64,000 nucleotides of DNA, taken from Gallionellales bacterium GWA2_54_124 (GTDB lineage: Bacteria > Pseudomonadota > Gammaproteobacteria > Burkholderiales > Gallionellaceae). Both the position numbers and the translations under genes were made by a program. Positions 41,726-50,519 of the stretch are shown one piece after another. The notes beneath the pieces are model-generated. The model ran no database searches. It worked only from the letters and a program-made list of their open reading frames with translations, and had not been told where the DNA came from. Location of the stretch: positions 62,001 through 126,000 of the forward strand of contig MGWO01000004.1 in assembly GCA_001801025.1 (NCBI GenBank). Direction: 5' to 3'. Each line of letters opens with the position of its first letter. Position 1 is the first letter of the stretch.

Positions 41726-42915
41726 TAGCGGGCCTCCCGATCGCGACTCAACAGTGAATCGCGTGCACGCTGCGCGGCATTATTGTCATTTCCCTGCGAC
41801 GTCACAGGATCCGTCTTAGGCACCACCGGCGCATCGACAGCCGCCCCCGAAGTGCGACTCGATTCGATCAGCTTGTCGAGCGGCAGATACAGCAGACTGT
41901 TGCCGTTCTTCTGATCGACCATCACCTTACTGATATTGCCCATCACCTGCGACATCATGTCCAAATACATCCGGTCACGCGTCACAGCCGGCGCCTTCTC
42001 GTATTCCACCAGAATCTGCTTGAAGCGACTCGCATCACCCTCGGCATTGGCAATCACGCTTTGTTTGTAGCCTTCGGACTCCTGTATCAGGCGTGCAGCC
42101 GTTCCTTTTGCGCGCGGCACGACGTCATTAGCATAGGCCTGACCTTCGTTTTTTTGCCGTTCGCGATCCTGCCCCGCTTTGACTGCATCATCGAAAGCCG
42201 CCTGCACCTGCTCGGGCGGCTGCGCATTTTGCATCGTCAGTTTACTGATCACGATCCCTGACTTATAGCGATCCAGAATTTCCTGAATCAGTTTCGTCGC
42301 GTTTGCGGCAACCGCTTCACGTCCTTCATACAAAACAAAGTCCATCTTGTTTTTGCCGACCACTTCGCGTATCGCCGTTTCGGCGGCCTGACGGACGTTT
42401 TCATCCGAGTTCCGGTTATTGAACAGATATTCGGCCGGATCACGCAGGAAGTATTGCACTGCGAACTGAATGTCGATGATATTTTCATCATCTGTCAGCA
42501 TCAGCGATTCTTTAGCAACCTTATTTTTAACGTTTTCGCGATAGCCGACCTCAACCGTACGCACCTGACTCAGATTGACGAGTTCAACCGTTTCAACCGG
42601 ATACGGCATATGCCAGCGCGGGCCGGCCATCGTGACATCCACTTGCTTACCGAAGCGCAATACCACGCCGCGCTGACTCGCGTCCACGATGTAAAAGCCG
42701 CTCCCCAGCCAGATCAGCACAGCAATCACGGCCAGCAGCCCCACCCCCCCGCTACCCAGTTTCGGCATATTGCCGCCACTACCGCCTTTATTGGCACCGC
42801 CCTTGTCGCCGAGCAAAATGGCTACCTGCGCTTTGAGCTTGCGCAACAGCTCCTCAAGATCAGGAGGTCCGCTGTTGTTCTTATTGTTACCCCATTGCGG
42901 GTCATTCAATCCCAT
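41725..42915 (-). CDS. hflK: HflK, subunit of the HflKC membrane complex
   Basis: HflK pairs with HflC around FtsH. The 396-residue protein starts with a Gly/Asn-rich cytoplasmic stretch (about 1-60), followed by one membrane helix (GLLAVIAVLIWLGSGFYIV) and the SPFH domain, with GPRWHMPYPVETVELVN and ALREVVGKNKMD-like blocks. A long helix and a C-terminal tail follow. It overlaps the end of hflX by ten bases upstream and hflC by one base downstream. Confidence 0.97.
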   Translation of the reverse strand: MGLNDPQWGNNKNNSGPPDLEELLRKLKAQVAILLGDKGGANKGGSGGNMPKLGSGGVGLLAVIAVLIWLGSGFYIVDASQRGVVLRFGKQVDVTMAGPRWHMPYPVETVELVNLSQVRTVEVGYRENVKNKVAKESLMLTDDENIIDIQFAVQYFLRDPAEYLFNNRNSDENVRQAAETAIREVVGKNKMDFVLYEGREAVAANATKLIQEILDRYKSGIVISKLTMQNAQPPEQVQAAFDDAVKAGQDRERQKNEGQAYANDVVPRAKGTAARLIQESEGYKQSVIANAEGDASRFKQILVEYEKAPAVTRDRMYLDMMSQVMGNISKVMVDQKNGNSLLYLPLDKLIESSRTSGAAVDAPVVPKTDPVTSQGNDNNAAQRARDSLLSRDREAR

Positions 42916-44054
42916 GGCAAATTTCTCGCTTGTCTAATTTGATTTTCATTTTGTTCTACAACCAGCTTCGCCTCTTTGGCCGCTGTCAGCGCAAGACGCA
43001 AATCGTCCATACCCGCGCCGCTCACCGCGCTCAGAAAAACGCGGGCGATTCTATCACAGTCGTCCCGCTCCGCACCCGCCGGCATCTCAGTTAGATCGAC
43101 TTTGTTATACACCATTAACTGCGGAATATCCCCCGCATCAATTTCCTTCAGAACCTTGTTGACCTCGGCAATCTGATCGTCGCGATTAGGATTGCTCGCA
43201 TCAACCACATGCAGCAGCAAGTCGGCCTGTATCGTCTCCTCCAGCGTGCTGCGAAACGCCGCCACCAGACCGTGCGGCAGATGCCTGATAAATCCCACCG
43301 TATCAGACACCACAATTTCCCCGGCGCCTTCAGAATACATTTTGCGTGACGTGGTATCGAGCGTTGCAAAAAGCTGATTCGCCACATACACATTAGCCTT
43401 GGTCAGGCGATTAAACAACGTCGATTTTCCGGCATTGGTATAGCCGACAATCGACACCGAAAATACGCCCGAGCGATTTCGCGAACGACGCATCACATCG
43501 CGCTGCGCTTTTAGTTTTTCCAGCCGCTCTTTGAGCAGATGCACCCGCTTGTCGAGTTTACGTCTGTCCAGTTCGAGCTGAGTCTCACCGGGTCCGCGCG
43601 CGCCCACCGCAAATTTTTGCTGCCCCATATCGGTGTTAAGGCCCACCAGACGGGTCGCCATGTACTTAAGTTGGGCCAGCTCTACTTGCACCTTGCCTTC
43701 ATGGCTTTGCGCGCGCTGCGCGAAAATATCCAGAATCAGCATCGTGCGGTCGATCACGCGTGTCCCCAGCCTTGCTGTCAGATTACGCATTTGCGCAGGC
43801 GACAGATCGTGATTGAAAATCACCAGCGGAACTTCTTTTAATTCGACCATCTCGGCGATTTGGGCCACTTTTCCGCTGCCGGCAAATAATGCGGCATCCG
43901 GACGGATGCGCTTAGCCTCAAAAGTGGCCAGCGTACGCACCCCGGCCGTTTCGGCCAAAAGTCGCAATTCAGCCAGACTCTCCCGATAATCGGCGCCACC
44001 CAAGTCTATGCTGACCAGAATCGCCGCCTGGGTTCCTTCAGATGTTTGCTGCAT
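42906..44054 (-). CDS. hflX: GTPase HflX
   Basis: HflX is a ribosome-associated GTPase that splits stalled or heat-damaged ribosomes. The 382-residue protein has the N-terminal HflX domain (VLVSIDLGGADYRESLAEL-type start, then FAGSGKVAQIAEMV), the glycine-rich GARGPGETQLELDRR linker, and a G domain with SIVGYTNAGKSTLFNRL (P-loop), DTVGFIRHLPHGLV (G3) and VYNKVDL (G4). It begins two bases after the hfq stop, the typical hfq-hflX pairing. Confidence 0.97.
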   Translation of the reverse strand: MQQTSEGTQAAILVSIDLGGADYRESLAELRLLAETAGVRTLATFEAKRIRPDAALFAGSGKVAQIAEMVELKEVPLVIFNHDLSPAQMRNLTARLGTRVIDRTMLILDIFAQRAQSHEGKVQVELAQLKYMATRLVGLNTDMGQQKFAVGARGPGETQLELDRRKLDKRVHLLKERLEKLKAQRDVMRRSRNRSGVFSVSIVGYTNAGKSTLFNRLTKANVYVANQLFATLDTTSRKMYSEGAGEIVVSDTVGFIRHLPHGLVAAFRSTLEETIQADLLLHVVDASNPNRDDQIAEVNKVLKEIDAGDIPQLMVYNKVDLTEMPAGAERDDCDRIARVFLSAVSGAGMDDLRLALTAAKEAKLVVEQNENQIRQARNLPWD

Positions 44055-44056
44055 AC

Positions 44057-44296
44057 TTACGCGTCAGTATCGTCAAAAGCGATATTCACTGAGCGTGCCG
44101 GCACGATCGTCGAGATAGCATGCTTATAAACCATCTGGACAACGGAATTATTTTTAAGAAGCACCACATATTGATCAAACGACTCAACCTGACCTTGCAG
44201 CTTGATGCCGTTAACCAGATAAATTGCGACCTGTACGTGTTCGCGACGCAGGGCGTTAAGAAAGGGATCTTGCAACTGCTGGCCTTTTGCACTCAT
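44057..44296 (-). CDS. hfq: RNA chaperone Hfq
   Basis: Hfq is the hexameric Sm-like RNA chaperone that pairs small RNAs with mRNAs. The 79-residue protein has the conserved Sm1 and Sm2 regions: [19 protein letters not shown], then [22 protein letters not shown], then [11 protein letters not shown]. The C-terminal tail after VPARS is short and acidic (FDDTDA). It is the first gene of the hfq-hflX-hflK-hflC-hisZ-purA run; the promoter should lie in 44297-44400. Confidence 0.98.
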   Translation of the reverse strand: MSAKGQQLQDPFLNALRREHVQVAIYLVNGIKLQGQVESFDQYVVLLKNNSVVQMVYKHAISTIVPARSVNIAFDDTDA

Positions 44297-44652
44297 GTTA
44301 TTGCTCTTTTTGTAAGGTTAGGAGCTGCACTTTACTGGATTCAGCTCCTGATGACCAGACACACGTAAAAATTTGAAGCTTATCCGGCTAAATGACATCC
44401 ACCGGCAAGCAGCGGAATCGGACAATTTCAGCTTATTACCCCATCAGCCACCCACGCCTGAATGCTGAAAGTTCACCAAACAGCACCCGCATCGAAACAG
44501 GCCTTTCATCCGGCTTTCCTCCATCGACAACGCCACAGACAACCCGAATGCCGGTCGTATCAACTGCCGCTGACCCGGCGCTGATATTCAAAACACAGCC
44601 CCCTCAATCATTAACGATGGCATTCATGCTCCTGTCATATTTCTGGCCTAAG
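44297..44652. other. Intergenic region between hfq and the HAD gene
   Basis: These 356 bases separate the divergent hfq and HAD phosphatase genes. A plus-strand frame runs open through much of it, in phase with the HAD gene, but its product is low in structure and rich in Ser/Thr/Pro and is unlike the HAD N-terminus, so it is treated as non-coding. It presumably holds promoters for both sides; no clear elements are pointed out. Confidence 0.4.
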
Positions 44653-45366
44653 ATGAAATTCATGACTCCGTTTAAAAATAGTGAACGAATGGTAATTTTT
44701 GACGCCGATGGGACGACCATCGACGCATTTCATGCTATTGAACTGGCTTTTTTGCAGCACGGCATGGATATTGGCGACATCGACCGATTTCAAAAGCGCC
44801 GCAAACTGTTCAAATTCCTCGGCGGACTGCGTGAGTTTCCCACCAATTTACGCCACCAGTTTGGTAAACAGAGTCGAAAACGATTGCTGGAAACACTGAC
44901 TGAAGTCTACCGCAAGGAGGCAGGCTTGTATCCGGGGATAGCCACCCTGTTACGCACGTTGCTGGACACATCTGATATTCGAGTGGGGTTGGTGACACGC
45001 AATGTAACGAATGAACCCGAACAAACACTGCGCTGCCTTTTCAGTCGGCATGACATTGATATTGGCGAGTTCGATTACTTTGCCTGTATTCCGCTGAAAA
45101 AGGACAAAGCAGGCTATCTAAAAGAGGCTAGACAATCCTTTGCCATCAATCCTGCGCGTACGTTTGCATGCGGCGATGAGTACAGCGATTATCTGGCTGC
45201 CGTTGGTGCGGCAATGCACCCCTTTGTGGTGTCTTATGGTTTTGAGGACGGTTCACGCCTCAGCAAAAAGTTTGGCGTGCCGGAAGAAATTATTTCAAAC
45301 ACTCCAGCTGAATTGATTGACCGCCTGGGACAGGCACTGGATTTAAAAGGGAACAAGGTAACTTAA
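44653..45366 (+). CDS. HAD-superfamily hydrolase, phosphoglycolate-phosphatase-like
   Basis: The product is about 237 residues from the ATG at 44653 (the ATG at 44662 is also possible; neither has a clear ribosome-binding site). Motif I is MVIFDADGTTIDAFHAIE, with Asp nucleophile and Asp acid/base. VGLVTRNVTNEPE covers the motif II region, a Lys in PLKKDKAGY serves motif III, and FACGDEYSDYLAAVGA motif IV. A helical cap lies between motifs I and II. It is a second HAD phosphatase in this window and differs from the one after ubiG. The substrate is unknown. It is followed after 52 bases by a small gene and a cyclase. Confidence 0.85.
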   Translation: MKFMTPFKNSERMVIFDADGTTIDAFHAIELAFLQHGMDIGDIDRFQKRRKLFKFLGGLREFPTNLRHQFGKQSRKRLLETLTEVYRKEAGLYPGIATLLRTLLDTSDIRVGLVTRNVTNEPEQTLRCLFSRHDIDIGEFDYFACIPLKKDKAGYLKEARQSFAINPARTFACGDEYSDYLAAVGAAMHPFVVSYGFEDGSRLSKKFGVPEEIISNTPAELIDRLGQALDLKGNKVT

Positions 45367-45418
45367 CAAAAAATTTCGGTTGTTTTGCGCAATCAAATTA
45401 TTATTTGAAAGGAATCTC

Positions 45419-45601
45419 GTGGTTCACTACCTCACTCAGCCGGAAGAAATTGATCGTGTTTTTAATTCAATATGTCACGATGAAGTTGAGCTCGCGAAAC
45501 CTTATGGATATAAATCTGAGCGCAACAACCTGATTTCTTGGACAAATAATTTCCCCCAACACAGCGCAGAGGTGGGCAGCAAGGATTTGAATGTCAACTG
45601 A
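45419..45601 (+). CDS. 60-residue protein of unknown function, coupled to cyclase gene
   Basis: A GTG start at 45419 with AAAGGA five bases upstream gives a 60-residue soluble protein (MVHYLTQPEEIDRVFNSICH at its start, then KPYGYKSERNNLISW). No family is recognised. Its last eleven bases overlap the start of the CBS-GGDEF gene, so translation is likely coupled. The frame runs further upstream but without a good start. The strong Shine-Dalgarno sequence argues that it is expressed. Confidence 0.55.
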   Translation: MVHYLTQPEEIDRVFNSICHDEVELAKPYGYKSERNNLISWTNNFPQHSAEVGSKDLNVN

Positions 45602-46538
45602 ACACGCAAACAACACCGCTGTGACAGTTGAATACCTGCTAAAAACTATTCCGGCAGTAAATGAGGACGCCAGTTGTATCAAGGTATTGGAGTTATTTCA
45701 CAGCGATAAAAAGCTCTACGCACTCCCTGTCGTGAACGATAAAAGCAGACCCGTTGGGATTATTGTCCGGCAAAATCTTACCGAGTTCTTCAGCAAGCCC
45801 TACGTCAAAGAACTGAAAGGCAAGAAACCCATTTCCACCTTGATGGATGAAAATCCCATCATCGTCGATAAAAACACCAGTATTGATGATATCGCCCGCA
45901 TCATTTTGGATGCCGGAATTGAACACATGGTGAGTGGTTTTATCGTGACCCGTGAAAAAAAATATTTCGGCATGGCCAACGGCTATGACTTGCTCAAGGA
46001 AATAACGCACCGCAGGCAAAAACGTCTCTTTGATCTAGCGCATTTTGATCAACTGACAGGCCTCCCCAATCGAACACTGCTGCTGGATCGACTAAGTCAG
46101 GGTATCTCCGTCGCCAACCGGACTGAGCGGGCCATATCGTTGTTATTTATTGATTTGGATGGATTTAAACACGTCAATGACAGCTATGGTCACACCATCG
46201 GTGATTGCCTATTGAAAGAGGTTGCAACAAGATTGCTCTCCTGCCTGAGGGAAGGGGATACCGCAGCTCGCATGGGGGGCGATGAATTTGTCGTGATTCT
46301 GCTTGAGTCTAATATTGAGCGGGCAGTCAGTGTTGCGAACCGGATACTGAATATACTTCAAGCACACTATGAATTTGGAAAAAAAGATATTTCCTGTATT
46401 TCGGCCAGCATCGGTATCGCCGAGCATCCTTATCATGCCGATGACGTAAATGCACTGCTAACCGCTGCTGACAAGGCGATGTATCAGGCAAAAAATAGCG
46501 GCAAGGATCAAATTGCCATTTATACGCCGCCCGATTAG
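45591..46538 (+). CDS. CBS-domain diguanylate cyclase
   Basis: The 315-residue protein has two CBS repeats (about 10-140, with VVNDKSRPVGIIVRQN and GFIVTREKKYFGMANG blocks) followed by a GGDEF domain (about 150-312). The active-site motif is intact, MGGDEFVV, with FIDLDGFKHVND ahead of it. The inhibitory I-site RxxD (REGD) is five residues before GGDEF, so it should make c-di-GMP and be product-inhibited. CBS pairs usually bind adenine nucleotides, so energy state may tune it (inference). It has AAGGA six bases before the ATG. No membrane helix is present. Confidence 0.94.
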   Translation: MSTEHANNTAVTVEYLLKTIPAVNEDASCIKVLELFHSDKKLYALPVVNDKSRPVGIIVRQNLTEFFSKPYVKELKGKKPISTLMDENPIIVDKNTSIDDIARIILDAGIEHMVSGFIVTREKKYFGMANGYDLLKEITHRRQKRLFDLAHFDQLTGLPNRTLLLDRLSQGISVANRTERAISLLFIDLDGFKHVNDSYGHTIGDCLLKEVATRLLSCLREGDTAARMGGDEFVVILLESNIERAVSVANRILNILQAHYEFGKKDISCISASIGIAEHPYHADDVNALLTAADKAMYQAKNSGKDQIAIYTPPD

Positions 46539-46578
46539 TCGCTTATCGTAACCGCATAGTTGCGTTCAGAAGAAATAG

Positions 46579-46598
46579 TATCGCCTTGCAGGCGATAA
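46579..46598. other. Inverted repeat downstream of the CBS-GGDEF gene
   Basis: A hairpin-forming sequence TATCGCC, five-base spacer, GGCGATA, followed by A-rich DNA, lies 40 bases past the cyclase stop. It is not followed by a T-run on the plus strand, so terminator function is doubtful. The rest of 46539-46745 carries no gene; AT-rich sequence at 46640-46740 probably contains the promoter for the next gene. Confidence 0.35.
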
Positions 46599-46745
46599 GA
46601 AAAAAATAATTTAACGCTACAGTAACGAGCCTGAATGCACTCAAGACTGGCCTGTTGTACAAGTTTAGCGCAGCTAATATTACAATAGCCTACGAAAATT
46701 ATGGTAATTAGAATCCGCTATTAAATCAATTAAGGTAATCAAAAA

Positions 46746-47144
46746 ATGTTGTTTTTTGACTTGTTTCGTCATGAGCCAGAGTTTATTGAAATTCAACAAG
46801 GTGAATCACTGTTCAATGAAGGCGATCAAGGTCAGAAAATGTATGTGCTCATCGAAGGGAGAGCTAATATTTCGATCAAAGGCGTTCATTTCGAAGAGTG
46901 TAGACCCGGAACTTTTGTGGGTGAAATGGCTGTTATTGATGGCTCACCACGTTATGCGACAGTTTCAGCTATTACCCATTGCAAGTTTGTCGTGATTGAT
47001 GCTAAACGCTTTCATTACCTGGTTGATGAATCACCCGGATTTGCAATCGATGTCATGAGAGTGATGGCGCAGCGCTTAAAAAATTGCGATCTGCGTATTA
47101 TTGAGCAAGCGCACTTAAGTTTGGGCGTTCAGGCAACTTATTAA
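46746..47144 (+). CDS. Stand-alone cyclic-nucleotide-binding-domain protein
   Basis: The 132-residue protein is a single cNMP-binding (Crp-type) beta-barrel domain without a DNA-binding part. It shows IEIQQGESLFNEGDQGQKMYVLIEG, the phosphate-binding cassette region FVGEMAVIDGSPRYATV (Gly-Glu and Arg present), and the hinge helix DVMRVMAQRLKNCDL. It could bind cAMP or cGMP and act on another protein, or bind nothing. AAGGT stands before the ATG. It is monocistronic between the cyclase and the convergent spermidine-synthase-like gene. Confidence 0.88.
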   Translation: MLFFDLFRHEPEFIEIQQGESLFNEGDQGQKMYVLIEGRANISIKGVHFEECRPGTFVGEMAVIDGSPRYATVSAITHCKFVVIDAKRFHYLVDESPGFAIDVMRVMAQRLKNCDLRIIEQAHLSLGVQATY

Positions 47145-47221
47145 GTCTGATGCATTTTAATGCGTAATCAGAAGTGCCGAAGCCTGAGTATTAAGGTTTG
47201 CTTAACAACCGATGCTCGCAG

Positions 47222-48037
47222 CTAATCCATCCCTGCATTGACAGCCTTCAGCGCCCCGATCAGCCGGTTCGATTTAGACTGAAAATTCAAAGGATGCGAT
47301 AAATCAAGTACATTCGCATGCTGCCTAATGAAAGAGACATCCGGCGGGAATGCCCCATTTTTCACGGCCAGTACAATTTTATTAAACTCATCATCAGAAT
47401 CGACCACCACGATGCGTCCCGCAAAACTGTTACTGATGCGCGCCAGATAGTCCTCGTAATGCGGGTATCCCCCCCACAGGTTTACCGCCAGAATACCGCT
47501 ATCTGCTAAAGCGGCAAAGCAATCATCGTAAAAACGCTGGCTACTCAAGGCCGCAGGCAAACCATCCGTATCAAATCCATCGACGATCAACACATCCGCC
47601 ACGCCTTGCGCAGCTGCAACCCAGTGAGCGCCATCGCCTGCCAACACACTAAAACGCGCATCATCCGCAGGAATAGCAAACTCGTTGCGCAACGCAATCA
47701 CATCAGGACTGATTTCGATGACTTTGATTTCGGCAGCGGGTAAATTTCGATAACAATACTTGGCAATAGATCCACCACCCAGTCCGATCATCGCGATGCG
47801 TTCCGGGGCAGGATTGAGCAACAAAAAACTCATCATCGCCCGAGTATACGAAATCACCAACTCATCCGGCCTATCGACATACATCTCGCTTTGCACCGAC
47901 ATGGCATCAAAATTAAGCGCAAGAACCCCGTCGCGCTCAGTCAAATAGGGCTTAGCCGCCTGCGCCGCGCAAAGCCGGTCAAACTGACGGCAAACTGTTT
48001 GTGCAATATTCTTAGCGTATTTATTTTTAAATTTCAT
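47222..48037 (-). CDS. Spermidine-synthase-like (polyamine aminopropyltransferase fold) protein
   Basis: The protein has 271 residues from the ATG at 48037; a further upstream frame lacks family features. The Rossmann-fold core shows AMIGLGGGSIAKYCYR (nucleotide-binding loop), VIEISPDVIALRNEF (acidic residue binding decarboxylated SAM or SAM), and DVLIVDGFDTDGLP in place of the catalytic Asp region. The short N-terminal beta-domain is reduced compared with SpeE. It may be a methyltransferase or aminopropyltransferase of unclear substrate. It lies 13 bases after the gene at 48051 on the same strand, so the two may be co-transcribed. Confidence 0.8.
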   Translation of the reverse strand: MKFKNKYAKNIAQTVCRQFDRLCAAQAAKPYLTERDGVLALNFDAMSVQSEMYVDRPDELVISYTRAMMSFLLLNPAPERIAMIGLGGGSIAKYCYRNLPAAEIKVIEISPDVIALRNEFAIPADDARFSVLAGDGAHWVAAAQGVADVLIVDGFDTDGLPAALSSQRFYDDCFAALADSGILAVNLWGGYPHYEDYLARISNSFAGRIVVVDSDDEFNKIVLAVKNGAFPPDVSFIRQHANVLDLSHPLNFQSKSNRLIGALKAVNAGMD

Positions 48038-48050
48038 ACCGACTGGCAGA

Positions 48051-48530
48051 TTAAAACTTGCGGCGTGCAGGCATAGGCTTGCGGCGTAACGGACGCTTGG
48101 CATCGACAACGGGCTTAGGCTTAGGCACCAGCAGATTTTTCCCCGTGTGCATTTTAGACGCCTCATGCTCATGTATAGCCGCGACCATCTGCTCATCTGT
48201 CAGCTGAATAACCGGATGACCGCTCTTAAGCGCGTATGCAGAAATAGCCGCCTTGAGGCCGCGCAATCGCTCCTCGTTATCCGCCTTCTTGCGACCGGAC
48301 GACATCAGCGTCAGTCCAACCGGCGTCAGCGTAAACCCTTCGCCCACTTGCGCAATCAGGCCATGCGAGGAAAGGTTTTTAAATGCCTCTGTCAAGTCCG
48401 ACTTTAAAGAAACCGAGCCGTGTATCAAATCATTTGCAGCAATAATCTCTGCGAGTTCAGCCGGGCGTCTTTTTGAGGAGATCGCAATGGCGAGTAAAAG
48501 AAGTGCATCCACATCATGAACAGCGTGCAT
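48051..48530 (-). CDS. Protein of unknown function with winged-helix-like N-terminus
   Basis: The protein has 159 residues. The N-terminal 80 (ALLLLAIAISSKRRPAELAE, then LTEAFKNLSSHGLIAQVGEGFTLTPVG) have the pattern of a small winged helix, with a helix-turn-helix and a beta-wing. The C-terminal end is strongly basic (KPKPVVDAKRPLRRKPMPARRKF), suggesting nucleic-acid contact. No family is recognised. It is upstream of the spermidine-synthase-like gene on the same strand, 13 bases apart. No clear ribosome-binding site precedes the ATG. Confidence 0.6.
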   Translation of the reverse strand: MHAVHDVDALLLLAIAISSKRRPAELAEIIAANDLIHGSVSLKSDLTEAFKNLSSHGLIAQVGEGFTLTPVGLTLMSSGRKKADNEERLRGLKAAISAYALKSGHPVIQLTDEQMVAAIHEHEASKMHTGKNLLVPKPKPVVDAKRPLRRKPMPARRKF

Positions 48531-48678
48531 CGAATGACTTTCAAATAGTAAATTTTGGAAATAAGCAGAAAAACAGACCGCTAATAGTGTAATGGTTTAT
48601 ACCGAAAAACCAAAGATTTGAAACCTGCAGAAACAAATTGATGCGTAAAGCGCTCAGTCATGCTGTGACTGAAAGTTG

Positions 48679-48993
48679 TTAGGCACTCACGCTGACATGC
48701 TCAACCATATCATCCTCACGTAAGTTTCGACAACGGCGGTGAACACCTGAGCGAAAATCGACCAACACCGGTTTACGCAAAATCCGCTGACAAATTTTCC
48801 GCCTGTCGCCTGCAAGCGCAAGTCTGCCATCCTCTTGAAACAAGGCTGATTGTGCCTCAATTGATTTCTGAGTCACAGCGACAAAGTGATTGCGGTATCG
48901 CTGCTGACGGCCCAGTCTGACGTCTGCGGCCTCTTGCAAACTCCGCTCACCACTGAAACGCAATTCACGCGGCAAATTCGATAAATAAGACAT
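48679..48993 (-). CDS. Small basic protein of unknown function
   Basis: The 104-residue protein begins MSYLSNLPRELRFSGERSLQE and is rich in Arg throughout, with no membrane helix and no recognised domain. A strong AAGGAGGA lies five bases before the ATG, so expression is likely. It is monocistronic between the gene at 48051 and rluC, both on the same strand. Cys residues in CQRIL and RRCRN are the only distinctive features. Confidence 0.6.
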   Translation of the reverse strand: MSYLSNLPRELRFSGERSLQEAADVRLGRQQRYRNHFVAVTQKSIEAQSALFQEDGRLALAGDRRKICQRILRKPVLVDFRSGVHRRCRNLREDDMVEHVSVSA

Positions 48994-49088
48994 AGTTCCT
49001 CCTTAACAATACTGACCTACTCCTGATTGTTATCGGCTGAACCTGCTAAAAATGAAGTAGAAAAACCACACGTTTTGAATCGAGTGCT

Positions 49089-50048
49089 TTAAAAAGCCTC
49101 TTTTGCCCCCTCCAATGCATCCAATTTCGCAATAAAACTCGCGAGTTCAGCCGGCAGCGGTGCGCTGATGTGCATAGGCTCACCGGTGAGCGGATGCGCG
49201 AAGGCGATGCTATGCGCATGTAAAAACATGCGTTTTAACCCTGTCTTCATCAATTCACGGTTACGCGCAAAGTCGCCATATTTATCGTCGCCGGCAATCG
49301 GGAATCCCAGATGCGACAGATGCACGCGAATCTGGTGAGTGCGACCCGTCTTTAACTGGGCTTCGAGCAGGCTGTATCCCGGCCAGTTTTTTTGCAAGGA
49401 AAAAATGGTGTGCGAGGCTTGCCCGCCCTCACGCACCATGACGCGCTTCTCACCCTGAGGGGTATCGAATTTAAACAGCGGCAGTTTGACATGCTGACGG
49501 GCGTTATTCCACTGTCCCAGCACCAGCGTCAAATAACGCTTGTCGCTCACCCCTTCCCGCATAATTTCGTGCATCGCCGTCAAGGCTGAACGTTTTTTGG
49601 CCAGCAGCAGGACGCCCGAGGTCTCCCTATCCAGACGGTGCACCAGTTCGAGAAATTTGGCCTGAGGGCGCGCACGGCGCATTTGTTCAATCACGCCAAA
49701 GCTCACCCCGCTGCCGCCGTGCACGGCAAGACCTGATGGCTTATTGATGATCACCAGCGCATCGTCCTCATAAATGACCGGCAATTCCAAGGCAGGAATA
49801 TAGACTTCGTCGACCTCCTGTTTTTGCGCGACTCGCACCGGAGGAATGCGCAACAAATCGCCCAGTTTGAGGCGATAAGTCTGATCCACGCGTTTCTTGT
49901 TCACACGAACTTCGCCGCGCAAAATACGATAGACGTGGCTTTTCGGTACGCCTTTTAAGTGACGAAACAGGAAGTTATCGATGCGCTGCTCTTCTCCGCT
50001 TTCGTCGATAGTGAGGAATGTGACAGATTCTTTGCTTAAACTATTCAT
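49089..50048 (-). CDS. rluC: 23S rRNA pseudouridine synthase RluC-type
   Basis: The protein has 319 residues from the ATG at 50048 (MNSLSKESVTFLTIDESGEEQRIDNFL begins the region); an upstream start at 50102 adds an unlike extension. It has an S4 RNA-binding domain (LRGEVRVNKKRVDQTYRLKLGD) and the RsuA/RluA catalytic block HRLDRETSGVLLLAKK with its Asp, then RTHQIRVHLSHLGFPIAGDDKYG. It makes pseudouridines at 23S rRNA positions 955, 2504 and 2580 in Escherichia coli. It is divergent from rne, a pairing also seen in Escherichia coli. RluD-like roles are less likely given that position. Confidence 0.93.
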   Translation of the reverse strand: MNSLSKESVTFLTIDESGEEQRIDNFLFRHLKGVPKSHVYRILRGEVRVNKKRVDQTYRLKLGDLLRIPPVRVAQKQEVDEVYIPALELPVIYEDDALVIINKPSGLAVHGGSGVSFGVIEQMRRARPQAKFLELVHRLDRETSGVLLLAKKRSALTAMHEIMREGVSDKRYLTLVLGQWNNARQHVKLPLFKFDTPQGEKRVMVREGGQASHTIFSLQKNWPGYSLLEAQLKTGRTHQIRVHLSHLGFPIAGDDKYGDFARNRELMKTGLKRMFLHAHSIAFAHPLTGEPMHISAPLPAELASFIAKLDALEGAKEAF

Positions 50049-50519
50049 TATGCTTATACTTCGCCGTTCGCGCGTTTTGGATCGGGTAAGTTTGGGATAC
50101 ATTCCCGCCGATAATTCCTGAATTTTTCCTGCGAAAAATATCAGATTGTTGGTACAGGCGCCCTGCGCCCCCCGCCAACCGCAACCCGGTTAATATCGCT
50201 CACCGGAACCAGCAGTGATAGTAATTGATTTACGCGCTCAAAGCACCTGTGAATTCCGCAGCGGGGCAAACGAGTTGTAATACGTAGCTGGTTGAGCCAG
50301 ATTTTGCAAGTGCCGCATGCCGCACTGCAACAGTCCAGGAATCCTCCCCAACGCGTTACAGCGAATGCCGCGCTGCCCAAAACATTTTTGACCAAACTAG
50401 TACAGAGAATCCATTTGACCCACCGTTTGTGTAACCAACGCCGTCAGCTGTTCCTCTCTCACGCTTAATCTGCGCGAGTTTGAGTCTTGCCCGTGTTCGA
50501 GCGCGGGAGAAAAATAAAA
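50049..50519. other. Long divergent promoter/leader region of rluC and rne
   Basis: These 471 bases between the divergent rluC and rne genes carry no recognised gene. In Escherichia coli rne has a long structured 5' leader through which RNase E limits its own synthesis; the length here fits such a leader, which is an inference from position. The sequence AAATATCAGATTG (50137-50149) is AT-rich and close to a possible start site. Confidence 0.5.

Noticed and set aside
44392..44652. Extension of the HAD gene to an upstream ATG
   Set aside because: The added 87 residues are Ser/Thr/Pro-rich and unlike the family, and the HAD motif I would lie much too far from the N-terminus.
47145..47221. Possible hairpin between the cNMP-binding gene and the convergent gene
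   Set aside because: The arms (CTGATGCA and TGCGTAATCAG) pair imperfectly and no T-run follows.
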